This document shows, piece by piece, positions 1-12,400 of a stretch of DNA of 64,000 bases. The stretch comes from Seriola aureovittata. Taxonomy: Eukaryota; Chordata; Actinopteri; Carangiformes; Carangidae. How positions within the stretch are numbered: the first letter of the stretch is position 1; each line of letters begins with the position of its first letter. Position numbers and translations under genes: made by a program. The notes beneath the pieces were generated by a model. The model did not search any database. It was not told the origin of the DNA and saw only the letters and a program-made list of their open reading frames with translations. The stretch lies in NCBI RefSeq assembly GCF_021018895.1, contig NC_079384.1, positions 10,463,140 to 10,527,139 of the forward strand. The letters are read 5' to 3'.

Positions 1-269
1 AAATGGATTACAGTTTTCATATTTCCACCCTGCTTCTCTCACGAAGAAGTGGAATCCTTAGGGGAAAAGTCCATTTGAAACATTCCCCATGATCACTGCC
101 AACGCCCTTAAGCAAGGCACTAAATTACCAACCGCTGCTGTGACCCAATCGAAGTGCAGCTGTAGCTATGAGCAACTGCAATAATACTCCGTCAACACAA
201 CAGTGACTGTCAAACAGCACATGAGTCTGACAAATAACCCGTCAAACACCATGTTTAGTTCAAGCCTAC

Positions 270-387
270 CTGTCGCTCTGCTGGACCCGGCCTCCCAAGC
301 CAGTCCAAACAGTGTGGAGAGGCGTGCCACGGGCCATGTCACAGCACGCCACAACCACACTTTGGGTCCTGCTCTAAAGTGGGACAT
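270..387 (-). CDS. dnmbp: Candidate alternative first exon of a short dnmbp isoform
   Basis: On the minus strand an open frame ends at a good donor (GACAG, then GTAGGC, at 270/269). The last codon is split after its first base, the same phase as the donor of the large exon at 1838, so both could join the same downstream exon. From the ATG at 387-385 it would encode about 39 residues including PKVWLWRAVTWPVARLSTLF, rich in Trp and hydrophobic residues. The frame stays open upstream to about 702, so the start and 5' boundary are uncertain. Mammalian DNMBP is known to make short isoforms lacking the four N-terminal SH3 domains; that this exon serves one is inference. Confidence 0.4.
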
Positions 388-1137
388 AATCTGTCCGTCG
401 AAAAATCCCAAAACCCACACCCACGCTGTCTTCAGTCTCCTTACTCCAGATAATGGAGGGAGATGATGAAAGGCGCAGAGTGAAGAAAGTCTGAGGGATG
501 TGAACGAGGGAGTAAGAGAGACAGAGAGTGGAAAAAGAGACGGAGGCCCATGTGCACTGCTTACCCTCTCACTGTGTGCAGGAATGTACCTCGTACCTAT
601 GTGAAAAAGTGTTGGGCTTCCAAGGACAGCACTGAGCACCCAGATAGCGTGAGCTGGCAACAACAAATCCGAGCCAATTAGCTTCGGCTGATTGTGGTAC
701 AAGAAGTATCAGATATATATTTGTATGTCAGGGAAAAATTTAGGAATTTACTGTATCAGCCCAATTAATCAATTACATGTAGAAAGATTGATGAAAGTAT
801 AATGGGTTAAAAAAAAATCTGCAATACCTTTGTTAAAGCAAACCTGCAACTGAATCCTCACATTCAATAGAAGGTTTATAATGGCCGTTTTTGATGTATT
901 GTGTGAATTCTAATAATCCACTGTATTTTACAGAAATAATGTTTGCCTTTAATTCTGGGGTTCAACTGTAGTCAAAGAAAATAATGCAGTAAACTAGAAA
1001 TCAGTCAAACTAGATGAGATGTAAAAGCTGTTAACTATTAATACCTCTAAACATAATTCAACTCAGACCTAACTGAGTACTTTTCAACATTAACAATGTA
1101 CAGAAAAAAAGCAAATGCACACGCACGCACACAAACA

Positions 1138-1183
<46 letters not shown>
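1138..1183. repeat. (CA)n microsatellite
   Basis: A nearly pure CA dinucleotide tract of about 45 bases, with a slightly degenerate CACG/CAAA flank. The Cys/Val-rich frames across it are not genes. Confidence 0.95.
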
Positions 1184-1185
<2 letters not shown>

Positions 1186-1837
1186 TAAATATATATTAAA
1201 TACACAATCCTCCTGATCATTGTGGGCAGTAAACAAGGAAACAGTGTTTGTGTGACAGAGGAATCAGAGAACAAGTCAGAGAGGAAATCTGGTAAGTACT
1301 GATGTCTCATTTTTAGATTCCTGTTATATTACATTTTGTCTTCAGCGACTTGCATATGAACTAACCTGCAGGCAACGGGCCTCTGAAATGAACAATGACA
1401 TCAACGATAACAAATTCTGCTTTGTTTGTTTTCTCTTCGGCATTGTTTCAATGTAGAGTTAACCCATTTTGCTAGTAAACAGATTTTGGCCTACTTTTTA
1501 AAGTCTTTTTAAGTTTTTAGATTCAACCACTTACTATGGGAAAAATCAACAAGCGTTAAGTGTTACATCCAATCTACCTTGTCTCCAATATCCGTAAGTT
1601 TTATCACATTATCTATATCTCTAGAAAGCCCACTTGTGGGTCCATGTAAATACTCATAAAACTCCCAAATGCCATTGTGGCCCTAAGGGTTTAATGCCCA
1701 GACCTTTCTACTATGTCATTCCTTATCTCTCTCTCCTTTCAGTTCCTGTCATCTTAATACTGTTCATTATCCAATAAAGGCATGAAAGGTCCAAAAGAAC
1801 ACCTTTCCCACCCTGATGCACTCTCCTGCAGTCTTAC

Positions 1838-4084
1838 CTTGTAGCTGCTGCTGCTCCAGGGCCAGCGTCTCCAGCGTGTAGTTGCAGAACTCCAGATTCT
1901 CCATGGCTTGCATGCGGGCCGTCTCATCCTCCTCCTCCTCCAACATGGCCCTGAGCTCCTCCGCCGTGTGCGCATATGCCTCCATGTCGTGCTCAACCTC
2001 TTGCAGCCGTAGCAACAGCTGGTACCTCTCCTCCTCTTCCCTCTGTCTCTGACTCTCCAACTCCATCTCTCTCTCCAGCTCTTTCTCTTCTTCCAGCTGG
2101 CACTGGATTTCATGTTCCTGGGCAGCTGCGAGATCGCCGAACTCCGCCTGCCCTTCCGTTATATCGTCGAGAAGGTTTACAGCTGGTTCGTCAGGGGTGT
2201 AGAAGATTGGGCTGCTGGTTGGAGGAGCAGCGTTTTGTCTCGGGCAACGAGGAGGGGGACGTGGAGCAGGGCGGGCTGGTTTGTATGCAGCCGGGGCTTG
2301 GGGACGCAGGACTCTAGGGCGAGGGGGAGGAGGGCGGAGGGTCCTACGCCTCTCTAGTGAGGAAGAGGCAGACTTAGATTGCAAGAGTTGGGACACCGGA
2401 GAGTGCGAGGAGCCTCGGATAATATCACTTTCATCGCTATACTCCAGAATGGAAAAGTGTCGTGAGATAGGGGACTGCTGGCTCAGGTCAACGACAGACG
2501 ACATGTCCCTTGAAGCACCAGAGCTCATGTTGGCATCAATGTACGAAGTCGTTAAGCTTTTCTCGAATTCAAAAAGCTGCTGGGTAAGCTTGGCCTCCAA
2601 GTCACCGGCTGAGGTTGCTAGGGCATCTAAGGTGATGGATGTTGGCATCATCCCGTTGTAGCCGCGCACCGTCTGCTGGGAATGCGTCTGTGTCTCAGCG
2701 CCGCCCATCATCATATCAGCATCACTGACGCTAGCGTGGCGAGTCAGCTTCTTCTGTTTATGGGCTTCGACAAGGTTAATTAACGCCTGGCCGAGACTGG
2801 CGCCTCTGATGTTGGTGGCGGCACCGTCCGCTGGTGGCCTCTTGTAGTACCTGCTGTCTTTGGACCAACCAGAACGAGTGCTAGGGAGCGTTAGGCTATG
2901 AGTTAGTTTGGAGTGTAACGGCCGGGTGTTACCGTTTGTGTGGCTGGACCGACTTGTGCCAGAAGACGAGCCATGCTGCCTGTGGCTATGTGCAGGAAGG
3001 CTAGGCCGAGGTGGGAGTCTGGGCCTTGCTGGAGGAGTGGATTTGGGTCTCTCAGGCCCTCTTTGTGCCGGGGCGACAGGTCTACGAGGCTGAGAGTCTG
3101 GCCTGCTACCCCCTTCTCTCTGCGCTCGGTTGTTAGTTTGAGCCCCGGTGCTTTTGTTTTCACTTTGCCACCTCTGCTCCTCAGTCCTCTCAAAATAATC
3201 CAGGTCCCACACTGTGTGATCCTCATACGTCCTCCAGTCAGGGTCATCCTCTGCTCCATTGGGACATGAATGATCTGGGCTGTATTCAGAAGAGCAGCTG
3301 TTCTCCTTGTCTTCCTCTGGTTCGACAACATTTGTTTCTTCCGCTGTTTTCTGCCCGCCGTCATCTATTTTGACAAAACGATGAGGAAAAATACCCCGGT
3401 GCCCTCTCACCTCGCCCTCCAGCCAACCGTCTTCCAACGTGCTTATAACACGTATGCGGTCCCCCACATCAAAGTCCAACTCACCGGGCTCCATGGCCCG
3501 AAACTCATACAGTGCCACTCCATAGACACCGCCCTCCTCCTCTTCCTCTTCTTCTACTACATCCTCCTTTTGCTCCTCTTCCTCTCTCAGAAAAACCTCC
3601 CCTTCTTCCACACCCTCCTCCTCAGTGCCCTCCCCTGCATCATAAGGGTCCTCGTAGCTAAATTGTTGAGGGTCATCGTTCAAATACTGGCAGTCCACGG
3701 GCTCCTGTGGAGATCGAAGGGGAGCAAGGAGCTCCACAAACCCCTCTGGGAAGATTCCCCTGCGGCCCTCCAGCTCCCCCTGGAACCAGCCCGGCTCAGG
3801 CAGGCCTGTGATGATGATCAAGTCCCCCTCGCGGAAGTCCAGCTCCTCATTAAGCTGTGCATGGAGGTTCATAAGTGCCCGGGCCTGGCCTAGAGCATAG
3901 GGTGGGAGCTCTGAAGCCTGGGCCTGAGCTGAGCGCTCAGACAGCTGCCTGGAGCGACCTGAAAGGTTCAGCTCCTTCACACACGATGTGGGGAAGAGAC
4001 CACGGACGCCCCAGGCATTACAGCCACGTTGCCATGTTTCCCCGAGGTCCATGGACCCTCCTGCCTCTCTGACTACTACATCAC
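1838..4084 (-). CDS. dnmbp: dnmbp large exon 4: SH3-2 end, SH3-3, SH3-4, Pro-rich linker, coiled coil
   Basis: A single 2247-base exon with acceptor TTTCTAG before 4084 and donor GTAAGA after 1838 (phase 1 in and out). It completes SH3-2 ([16 protein letters not shown]), then encodes SH3-3, a glutamate-rich spacer, SH3-4, a low-complexity Ser/Pro/Arg linker and a coiled coil. An unusually long exon at this place is a known property of DNMBP. Many antisense open frames across it are by-products of its composition. Confidence 0.95.
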
Positions 4085-7000
4085 CTAGAAAGACACAGAG
4101 TAAAGACTGCGTTTAATCTTCATAATGCTGATAGGAGTCACATCAATGAAAATGTTTTCAGTCATAGTTAAATGCTAAATAAAAAGTTGCACGTTCTAAA
4201 ATCAGTGAGTTTTTGTTCGCATGTGTTTTATTCTCATTTGAAACATATTCTTTGTGATTTTAGCAAAACAGAACAGAGGGGAGCTGTGGGCACTGAGAGA
4301 GACAAAGCAGGAATGCCTCTGCATATAAAGGTAATGAAAGCAGACACAGGCTGCCCTATTGATTACTCTAATCAATCTACAGTATATTGTTTATATTCTC
4401 TAATTAAGCCAGTTACGTAATTAGCAAACTAAAGAGCAAGTCCAGAGTCTGTGTTTGTGTGGAGGAGACAGGTGATCCTGGCAGAGAGCTCCATAGGCGC
4501 ACTCTGCACTGCGGGGCTGAACTGGACATAATGGCTCAAGTAGCTTTGGTCACACTAAGGTGACATCTAAGCTATTTCAGATCACCTTCATTATTGCAAT
4601 TCTAATAACTTAACTGGAGTCGGCACTGCTGCTTATATATCAAGAGAATGTCGACTGGTCGACTGGTCATGGAGGTCACATTCCAAAGACCTGCGGCTCC
4701 ACCTCCCATTGTGTCTGCGACCACAACTGGAACACTGCCAATACCCCCATGGAAAATCATACTGGAAATGAACATTTCCACTCTCAGACAGCCAGTAGGG
4801 ACTGTTTCCTATTTTCCCTCTGATCCAGGAAATGTATCTTATTTATGAAAAAAGAAAATACTGGAATATTGTTATTGACTAAATCTGATCATGGTTTAAA
4901 TCAGGAATAAGATATAAAGTAAGAAATATAATGTCAAAAGAACAATGAATGAATTACTGATTAATTATTTAACATAACAGGGGCTGCTGAAGAGCAGAAG
5001 TGTGAGTTCCCATTGTGGACTCAATGTGTTTTAACACAACCAGCAGTGTTCTACTAAATTAATAGAAGATCTTTATTCTGTTCAAAGCAACTTTTAATCC
5101 AAAATTCAAATATATCTTCTCACAAAACTTTAACTACAGCTACGACTACTACTAGCACTTCTAATGGCATTAAAAGACAGCAATAAAAAGTTTTACCAAT
5201 GTGAAGGATTGCTGCAAACATCAGTGTCGTATGCCTGAGAGTTTTGTTGAATGAAAAATCAGAAAAAAAAACCCAACAACAACAACTGATGCAATCATGT
5301 CAGAAGATTAAGGAATGTGAAAAGAAAACAGTAAGCCAGCTGCAGATAGTCCCTGTGGGCTTCAGTCTGGCATCTGGGGACATCTAGTGGGGAGTTCTGG
5401 AAATTAACCATGTGTGTTGTGTGTCACCATTGTGTGTGTCCCGATGTTTTTTTCTCCAGAGAACAAAAATTCTACAAATTTAAAGAAGAATAAAATCAAT
5501 GAGAGCTGCGTGTCATCCCGCAGTAAATCTATACAGAAGCCCAAATACATGTAGATGGCTATAAAAATCTAAATTGTTACTAATTAGCTTATCGGACAAT
5601 TTAAGATTTATGATGAGTGAGAATTTTCACATTTGTTCATTCAGTGTTTTTTTAATTAAATGGATTATACCAATGGGAGGAAAGTTTTGATCAGTATTTG
5701 CTGATCACAGTTAAAACAGCACAACGGACGCATCTCTTTCTTCATCCAAACAAGATGATTCCATTTATAAACATATGATAGACTCGCCACTGAGGAGTAG
5801 ACTTTTGCCAGAAGAAATTTATGAAAAAAAAAGTTTAAATAAGGGATAAGAAAATACCATTCCTTTTACAAATCAATGTTAAGTTAATGGCTAGTTAACA
5901 AACAGTTCGTATTTAACATTAACTCCAAAACTAGAAACCAAATGATACAAAATCTGATGCAAACCTGTGTCTGTTCCTGATTCTGAATGTAAGGTTTTAT
6001 TGAAAACTTACAGTAAGTGAGGTTTCTTTAAATTTTACTCATTTTCATGGCGTCAGTCTCCTCTGGCTGCATTAAGGAACCTTTCTTTTTTCCTATTCAA
6101 TTTTCAAGAGAAGCTCCACCAGATATTACTGAACAGGTTTGATCCTTCGCTAATGTTTTCCTTCATTTGGGTTAGAACTGTTTCTCTGATCATGTGTATA
6201 ACATGCACAGACTCTTAAATAGTTATTTCCCTTCAAAAAAAGGAAAGAAAAACATGCTGTATACCTTGTCTCCATTCACTGTGATCAATCCAATCAGGGC
6301 TTCCTTTGTTACAGTATGACTTGTATGTCAATTGATTATGTTCATAAAGCTAATACAAGCGACACTACTAGAACTGAATGTTGCGCAAGAAAAAAACAAA
6401 ACAAATTGTGTTTTTTTTTTTCCAAACTGGCAACATTCAACTCAAGAGTGGGTTGGTTGCAGTTTGTGGCAGTGGAGACAAGGTAACAGTCAATGTGACA
6501 GTCAGGTCACGAGGTCCAACACAACACAGCTGCACTACAACACGAGACAAACAATTTACCTGAGCACAGCCACATCAACAAGAAGCGTTAAGCTGATTGA
6601 GAGAACACGCCCCGTTAGAGTTACAAACAGTGCTATTCAAAACACAGAGGCCTGGCTTGTGTTGCATCCAGGTGTCATATGCAAAGCATCAATTTAAATA
6701 ATATAACAGAGCCTGTTCAAGGTCTGATAACAAAATTCTTTGTGTTTTAGACCACAAATAGTGACCGATCTGGTCTTGACTTAAATTTGAATGTATGAGT
6801 GCATGCAGCAGGTCCATACCTCTCTTCAGAGACAGGTTGCCTGGCTCTGCTGAGCTGAAATCATTGATGCATACGTAGAGTTGGTCTCCAGGCTTGGTGC
6901 TTGGGATGGTAACCTCTTCCACAAAGGTGCTGGGGAACTGACCTGAGGACGGGACATAAGAGTTGAATGACATCATGCAACCAGGTACACCCTCGACTTC

Positions 7001-8196
7001 TCTTTCCTCAAGAAAATGGCATGATTGACAGTTATAGCTTCCTCAATTTTTCTTCTGTCAGAATGTCCTATAATCATTTACTGTATGTTCACTCACAGAC
7101 ATGCACGTTACTATCTTGCTGTAGTATCCCAGTCCAAGTTTGATAACTTGGGAATATCTCACATGTAGGTGTGTGTCGGTATCAGCAACTAGCCTGTGCA
7201 TGTATGCACTGGAATCAGTATCTGGAGAGAATCAAAGTGCAGTTTGATGACAGCTACATCAGGCTCTGTAAACACGATGTGTCATAGATGTATTGATATG
7301 ATCAGTGTTTTCCAGGAGCGGCTGCACAAGCCCTCGCTCACTTCCCCTCTGCACTTCCTTTATCATCTTAAGTGACGTTCGACTCTTGGAAAACATAAGT
7401 GGATTTCTCAGAGTTTGACCCTTAAAGGGCAGAGGAAGCACGGGAACAATGATGCACACTTCAGGCTCACATCTCTGCCGAGGATGCATTGTGTTTTTTC
7501 AGCGATTTCTCTGCGCACCGTCTGACTGAACATAACACTTTTTGGACATTTACTGAAAGTAATCCATCAGCAGTACATTATTTCTTACTTTTCAGATTAG
7601 ATTTAATTCTCAATCAATTCTCAATTATCAGACCTGGAGAAGGGCAACATCGTTTCATTCTTAATCTTCTGTACCCCTCAAACCCTGCCCCCTTACATCT
7701 ACAAGTGGCCAGTTATGGATGTATGCTGTAATGCATTACAAAATCATAAAGGAAGAGAAGAAAAGCTTTAGAGAGCACTGGTGGACAGCATCATTTGGCA
7801 AGTGGGAGCTGAATCTGTACTGATCCAGTTTTAGTAGATATTGTTCTATCAGTGCAGCTCTAGAGATAATTACATTAATTAGGCTTTAGAGCAGAATTGA
7901 AAAAGTGCCAAGATGAAGTTTCCCACCATAAGATTTCTCCCTGTAGTTGTTGCATCAGGCTGAAGTTCTTTGTGGTGACCAAAATGCCACTGAACAGAAC
8001 TACTCAACCATATAGGTTTATCCGGAGTATTAATGACCTCTGACACATTACCTGTGACTCCATCTTTGTTACCAAGCAACCAGAACTCGTCCACGACACT
8101 GAGCACCTCGATGACATCACCGGTGAAGAGTGGCAGCTCCTCAGAGACGCTGGGGAGAAACTCAAACACGGCACGCACCACCTTCCCTGCTTCCAT
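1838..8196 (-). CDS. dnmbp: dnmbp (Tuba), N-terminal part of the gene, three coding exons
   Basis: Dynamin-binding protein/Tuba is a cytoplasmic scaffold. Its N-terminal SH3 domains bind dynamin, and its central DH-BAR module, outside this window, activates Cdc42. Joined exons 8196-8052, 6942-6820 and 4084-1838 give about 839 residues up to a phase-1 donor. SH3-1 is at about residues 3-58, SH3-2 at 68-128, SH3-3 at 158-209 and SH3-4 at 277-329; the last two carry the ALYDF-like, GW and GIFP...FVEL/FVKI signatures. An acidic stretch (about 242-274) separates SH3-3 and SH3-4. A Ser/Pro-rich linker with PxxP clusters (about 665-700) and a Glu/Gln-rich coiled coil (about 740-838) follow. The start [11 protein letters not shown] matches the human N-terminus MEAGSVVRAIF, as recalled. 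All phases agree. The gene continues past position 1. Only the paralogue assignment is uncertain. Confidence 0.95.
4085..6819. other. dnmbp intron 3
   Basis: AT-rich intron sequence between the donor after 6820 and the acceptor before 4084. Only short homopolymer runs were seen; no exon-like frame with splice signals was recognised. Confidence 0.7.
6820..6942 (-). CDS. dnmbp: dnmbp exon 3, end of SH3-1 and start of SH3-2
   Basis: 123 bases, phase 1 in and phase 1 out. The acceptor is at 6944-6943 and the donor GTATGG follows 6820. It encodes [11 protein letters not shown], the end of SH3-1, then the first strands of SH3-2 ([21 protein letters not shown]). The human protein has GQFPSSFVEIV at the same place. 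Confidence 0.93.
6943..8051. other. dnmbp intron 2
   Basis: Non-coding DNA between SH3-1 exons. No repeat or gene was recognised. Confidence 0.7.
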
Positions 8197-8206
8197 CACT
8201 CATAAC
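8052..8206 (-). CDS. dnmbp: dnmbp exon 2, start codon and most of SH3-1
   Basis: An acceptor (CTCTGCAG) precedes 8206. The ATG is at 8196-8194, with G at -3 and +4. The exon encodes 48 residues plus one base and ends at donor GTAATG after 8052. It carries the RT-loop and tryptophan part of SH3-1 (EELPLF...DEFWLLG). The 10 bases before the ATG are 5' UTR and contain an out-of-frame ATG. Confidence 0.93.
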
Positions 8207-9420
8207 CTGCAGAGGCAAAAGGAGAGAGACACATGGAGATTAAAAGATAATGTTTTAATATTTAAATTAATATAGAAACTTACACTGAATGGGGACAAGT
8301 AAATATACAATTTAGATGAACAGCCAAAAGATTAAAGTGCAAAACCTTAATAAGAAAATTTCAATACAAAGTTTTTTCCCATGAGGGAATGTGTTTCAGT
8401 TTCTTAATAAGACACAATGTTCGAAATCCTCACCATACAAATCAACAAATGTCTCGCAGAGCTTTCGTGAAACATCACCAAATGAAAAGGGAAGTGAGAG
8501 CGTGAGAAACCAGCAAAAGAAAGGAGAGACAAAAGAAAGAGAAAAGCAAAAGCAAGAGCTGTACTTAAGGAGGCTGGAGAACATTCCTCAACACTTCTCT
8601 ATCCTTCTCCTGTTTTCCTAAGTGTCGCTGCAGCTCCGCGCACTCCGGATTAGGCAACACCTTACAGTACATATCATATATCACACACACATCATACGTC
8701 AAGTCAAGTCACTTGATGCTGCATTTATGATTCGAGTCACCGCTTTCAGCCACTGTTCTGATGTTAATTACTCTCCGTTTTGTATGAAAGCATATGAATC
8801 ATGTCATTTCAGCAAGTCGAGGCAACATGAAGTCATCAGGTCACGTCTCATGTTGCAGCTAAAGCCTCATTAATCCTGCATCTATTAGTTGGATCAATAA
8901 AACAAATGCACAACCTAAATAAATAACAAGATGGATATCATACATTTGTAGATACCGACAACATAATCAGAATATAATCATGTGTAGGAAGAATCCTTAG
9001 GTTTCGAAAAGAAACCAACTGCATTCATCACTTTCAGTAACGAAACACTTGGTGCAAATTTGTTCTCCGTTGCCGACTACTTCACTTATTAGTAAAATGA
9101 GCAAACACACACAAAACAACACAAAAATTGCATTTAATAAGTATTTGAGCAGCCCTCGTGTATCATTATCTGGAGACAGACTAACCACAGGTGGGGATGG
9201 ACACGTTGAAAGAGACAGGAAACGAGAGAAGAGGGTTGTAGTTTGCCACAGTCAATGGGGCCTCTGTTAAATGGGCCCACGGAGCCGAGGGGGGAGAGGG
9301 ACAGGACTCTATCCCAGATCACTGCCACAGTCTCTGGGGTGGAGACACAGCTCAGGTTATCCTGGATGTTGAAGTGGAGGTAGATAGAGGGGGACAGATG
9401 ACCAGCATTAATAAAAGAAG

Positions 9421-9421
<1 letters not shown>

Positions 9422-9470
<49 letters not shown>
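9422..9470. repeat. (GT)n microsatellite
   Basis: About 24 uninterrupted GT units. Confidence 0.97.
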
Positions 9471-9472
<2 letters not shown>

Positions 9473-12400
9473 TTGTTTGCTTCTCAGTGAAGCTTAAGGA
9501 ATACTTGCAGGTTCACTGTTCACTGTGTGATAGGTTGTGAGCTCAACACCGCACAGTGTTAAGGCCAAAATGAAACCCAAGCCAAGGCTTTAACTAATGC
9601 AAGCCAAAGGGAGGTGTCCAGTGAGAAACCCCAGCCAATGAGCACTGACAGGGTGTCTGTCCATCTAAACGGCATGATAAGTGTTGTTTATTTTCTTTTT
9701 GTACAGTGTTGAGCAAAGTTGATTATCACCTTCAGATAAAGCTGGACGCTGAACAAATTACAAAATGAGCAATAACCAAAGTTAAGAAAAACACATTTAG
9801 TTACTATTTACTGAGAGTTTAACACTCAGCTTATCTCGCTCATCGGGACTGCATGTGTGTAGTTTAATCAGATTTGACTGACACTGGCCTGATCACACAA
9901 GTAAACAACCCAACAGCTTTCATCAGATTTTCATTAAATGTTGCTAAATCCTGCCTGGTGCATGGATATCATGACAGTAAATCACTGGACGCCTCCTTTG
10001 TTGTGACTCAACAACTCCAGGAAACTACTGCCCACTAACTGAAATCATCTGTGCTCTTTAAGTTATTTTTGTTGTTTAATTTTATTTATTTTTTAATCAT
10101 CTCCGTAGAGTTAGTTCCCCATTCAATGAAGAAGTAGGTTTAAGACATCATCAGTGTATAGCTGATAAAACTCAGTGGGCAGGCTGTCTGGACCAGAGCT
10201 TTTTAGTCTGTATCCACTTCTCTTTTTTGATCTCACCAACGAGAGAAATAAAATAAATGGACTTAAAACACAGTCATGCTACAACTTTCATCAACTTTCA
10301 ACATTTTCTTCAGTTACTGTATTAATACCACCATGTTCAAACTGAGTTCCACCTGCTTCAAACCAGCAAGAAAAGCACAGATGAAACAATCAAATACAAA
10401 TAAAATGTGAAATGAAAAGATTTTTGTGCATTCATGTAACATCAGTCTGAGAGAATAGGGTTTTCAGGCCCTCTAATACTGTTTCTCAGGGCAGTGTGAA
10501 CATGAGGCATGACTCATCCTTCTCCTTATCCCCAGGTCAAATGAAACAATAGCTGCCAGTCAGACACCGTGGTGAATTAAACATGTCCTGACATGCAGAC
10601 AGGTGACAACACATCACCCATCTGTGATCAGTGGTTTCCACAAAACAGCGAGTGATAATGATCTACCCAGCAACTCAAACCCTGAACCATGTTGCCTGTG
10701 TGAACGAGACCACTTCCTGTTAACCAATTCTTGAACATTGACGGCTTGGATACGTGAATCTGTGTGTTTGGCAGGTTAGGTAGGTCTCTCTCAGGACGCT
10801 GGGTGCTCACACAAACAGAGCCAATTTGTGTGGATTTGTGTGGAGTCAAAACACATAATGTCTTTCTCTCTAACTTTATACGCTGAGGAAGCGCTGTGCC
10901 AGAAAACGTTGTGACATGAATTCAAAAGAGCATGACAGGACGCCACACCACAGATAGAGGCATTTACAACGGAACACATCACAAACCACAAATGAAACCA
11001 TTTACTCTTAAAGTCTTGCATTTGCATCGCTGTGTGACTGCACAGCTGGGCCTTTACAAGGCTCAGCCAATTCGAGTTGTGTAGCTTACAGACATGAAAG
11101 CAGAGAGTCTACTGAGCAGCCACACGCATCAATATTCTGCTTTGGAAATTCAAGTGAAAATCAGTGATTTTGTGCCTCTTTTTTCTTTTTCTTTTTTTTT
11201 TTAGGATAAATGTAAGCAAATGAAACCATGATCTAAACATGTGTTATCACACTTCTCAAAATAATGTCTATAAAGTGCACTGCTATGTGATGTCAACAGG
11301 AACTAAGCTTACAACTGCATTCTCTACGTCTGCATTTAAGAGGATCAATACATTGTATGAAATATTTCAACAGACCTCCATTTTTTTTGAGGGACAGTAC
11401 AAGGTATAGACCTCTCCCTGTTCCTCTGTAATGGCGCAATGTCAGCGCAATCACATTTATTCCTTGCGCGGTCCGGCCTGCCGTCACCACAGCTGAGCTC
11501 ACAACCAACGCCCAGAAAACTAAACCTTCTGTCCACCTGACCTGCAAAGAGTCACTGCAGCTTTCTTGCAGTTAAGCCTCAGATTTGCATCCAGCCAGAC
11601 AAGCTCCTTAGTGTTATTTATGGCTCTGTCAGTGTGTCAGTGGCCCCCTGCGCTCTGTGACTTTTACACCTTGCTCTGGCAGATGACAGCATGTGACAAC
11701 GCTGTTCAGTTTTTCCTATGACACTGAGGCCACATACGGTAGTTTAATATTTGTAGTTTGTATATTTTAAAAAATGACTCAGAAGTGTTTTCAATGTTAG
11801 TGAATAGGAAAGTGTTCTCAGACATTTGGACCCCAGTAATGTTAGCTGCACTGTTGCATTTAGGACCAGAAATGTAAAAAAAGTTAAGCTTCCCTTTAAT
11901 ATTCCATACCAGATCTCCTTGGTGACGCCCAGTTTAATGCCTCAGTATGACTATAACATCACTATGAGGCTCTAGTTCAAACACGTCTCAGTCTATTTAA
12001 CTAAAGAGAGTGATTAGTTTCAGTTTCTATCTGGATAAATCTTGTTCATTTTACTTCTTGTAGGCCACAATCCCACTTCCATTAATCATTAAACTTTTTA
12101 TTATAAAACATCCCAAATTAGAGATTAGGGATAATCCAAAAAATGTGTTCATACTCCCAGATTATACCAGCAGAAGTATGGTGTTGTTGGTTCTATCCAG
12201 TCTGTTCCAAATACCAAAACACTAACACCAGATTCACATCGTCAGAAATGATCAAAAGCATGCATGTGATTCACGTTTGAATTTGTCAGTGGCAAACTCT
12301 GACTCATAACTGCACCAGCAGAGGACCATTTTGTCTGTGTTTAGAAAAAAAGAGAGGGAAAAACAGGGTCACGTCAGGAGTAGCAGGCGTGTCCCGAGGA

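Larger units (their letters stand above)
1..1837. other. dnmbp intron after the large exon
   Basis: Apart from the candidate alternative exon ending at 270 and a CA microsatellite at 1138-1183, I see no coding or RNA gene here. The next dnmbp exon is not inside the window. Confidence 0.6.

Noticed and set aside
1047..1310. Cys/Val-rich frame over the CA repeat
   Set aside because: Direct translation of a microsatellite. The same applies to frames at about 20,104, 23,284, 41,025 and 51,047.
1976..2661. Plus-strand open frames across the large dnmbp exon
   Set aside because: They are antisense to a well-supported exon, have biased Pro/Ser/Arg composition and no recognisable family.
2903..3364. 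Alternative minus-strand frame of 153 codons inside dnmbp exon 4
   Set aside because: It is out of frame with the SH3-encoding frame and is explained by composition.
3270..3893. Plus-strand 207-codon frame opposite SH3-3/SH3-4
   Set aside because: Leu-rich because it is the complement of the Glu-rich spacer; not a membrane protein gene.
5370..5410. Possible CTCF-like word CATCTAGTGGGG
   Set aside because: Several mismatches to the core; weaker than the sites listed.
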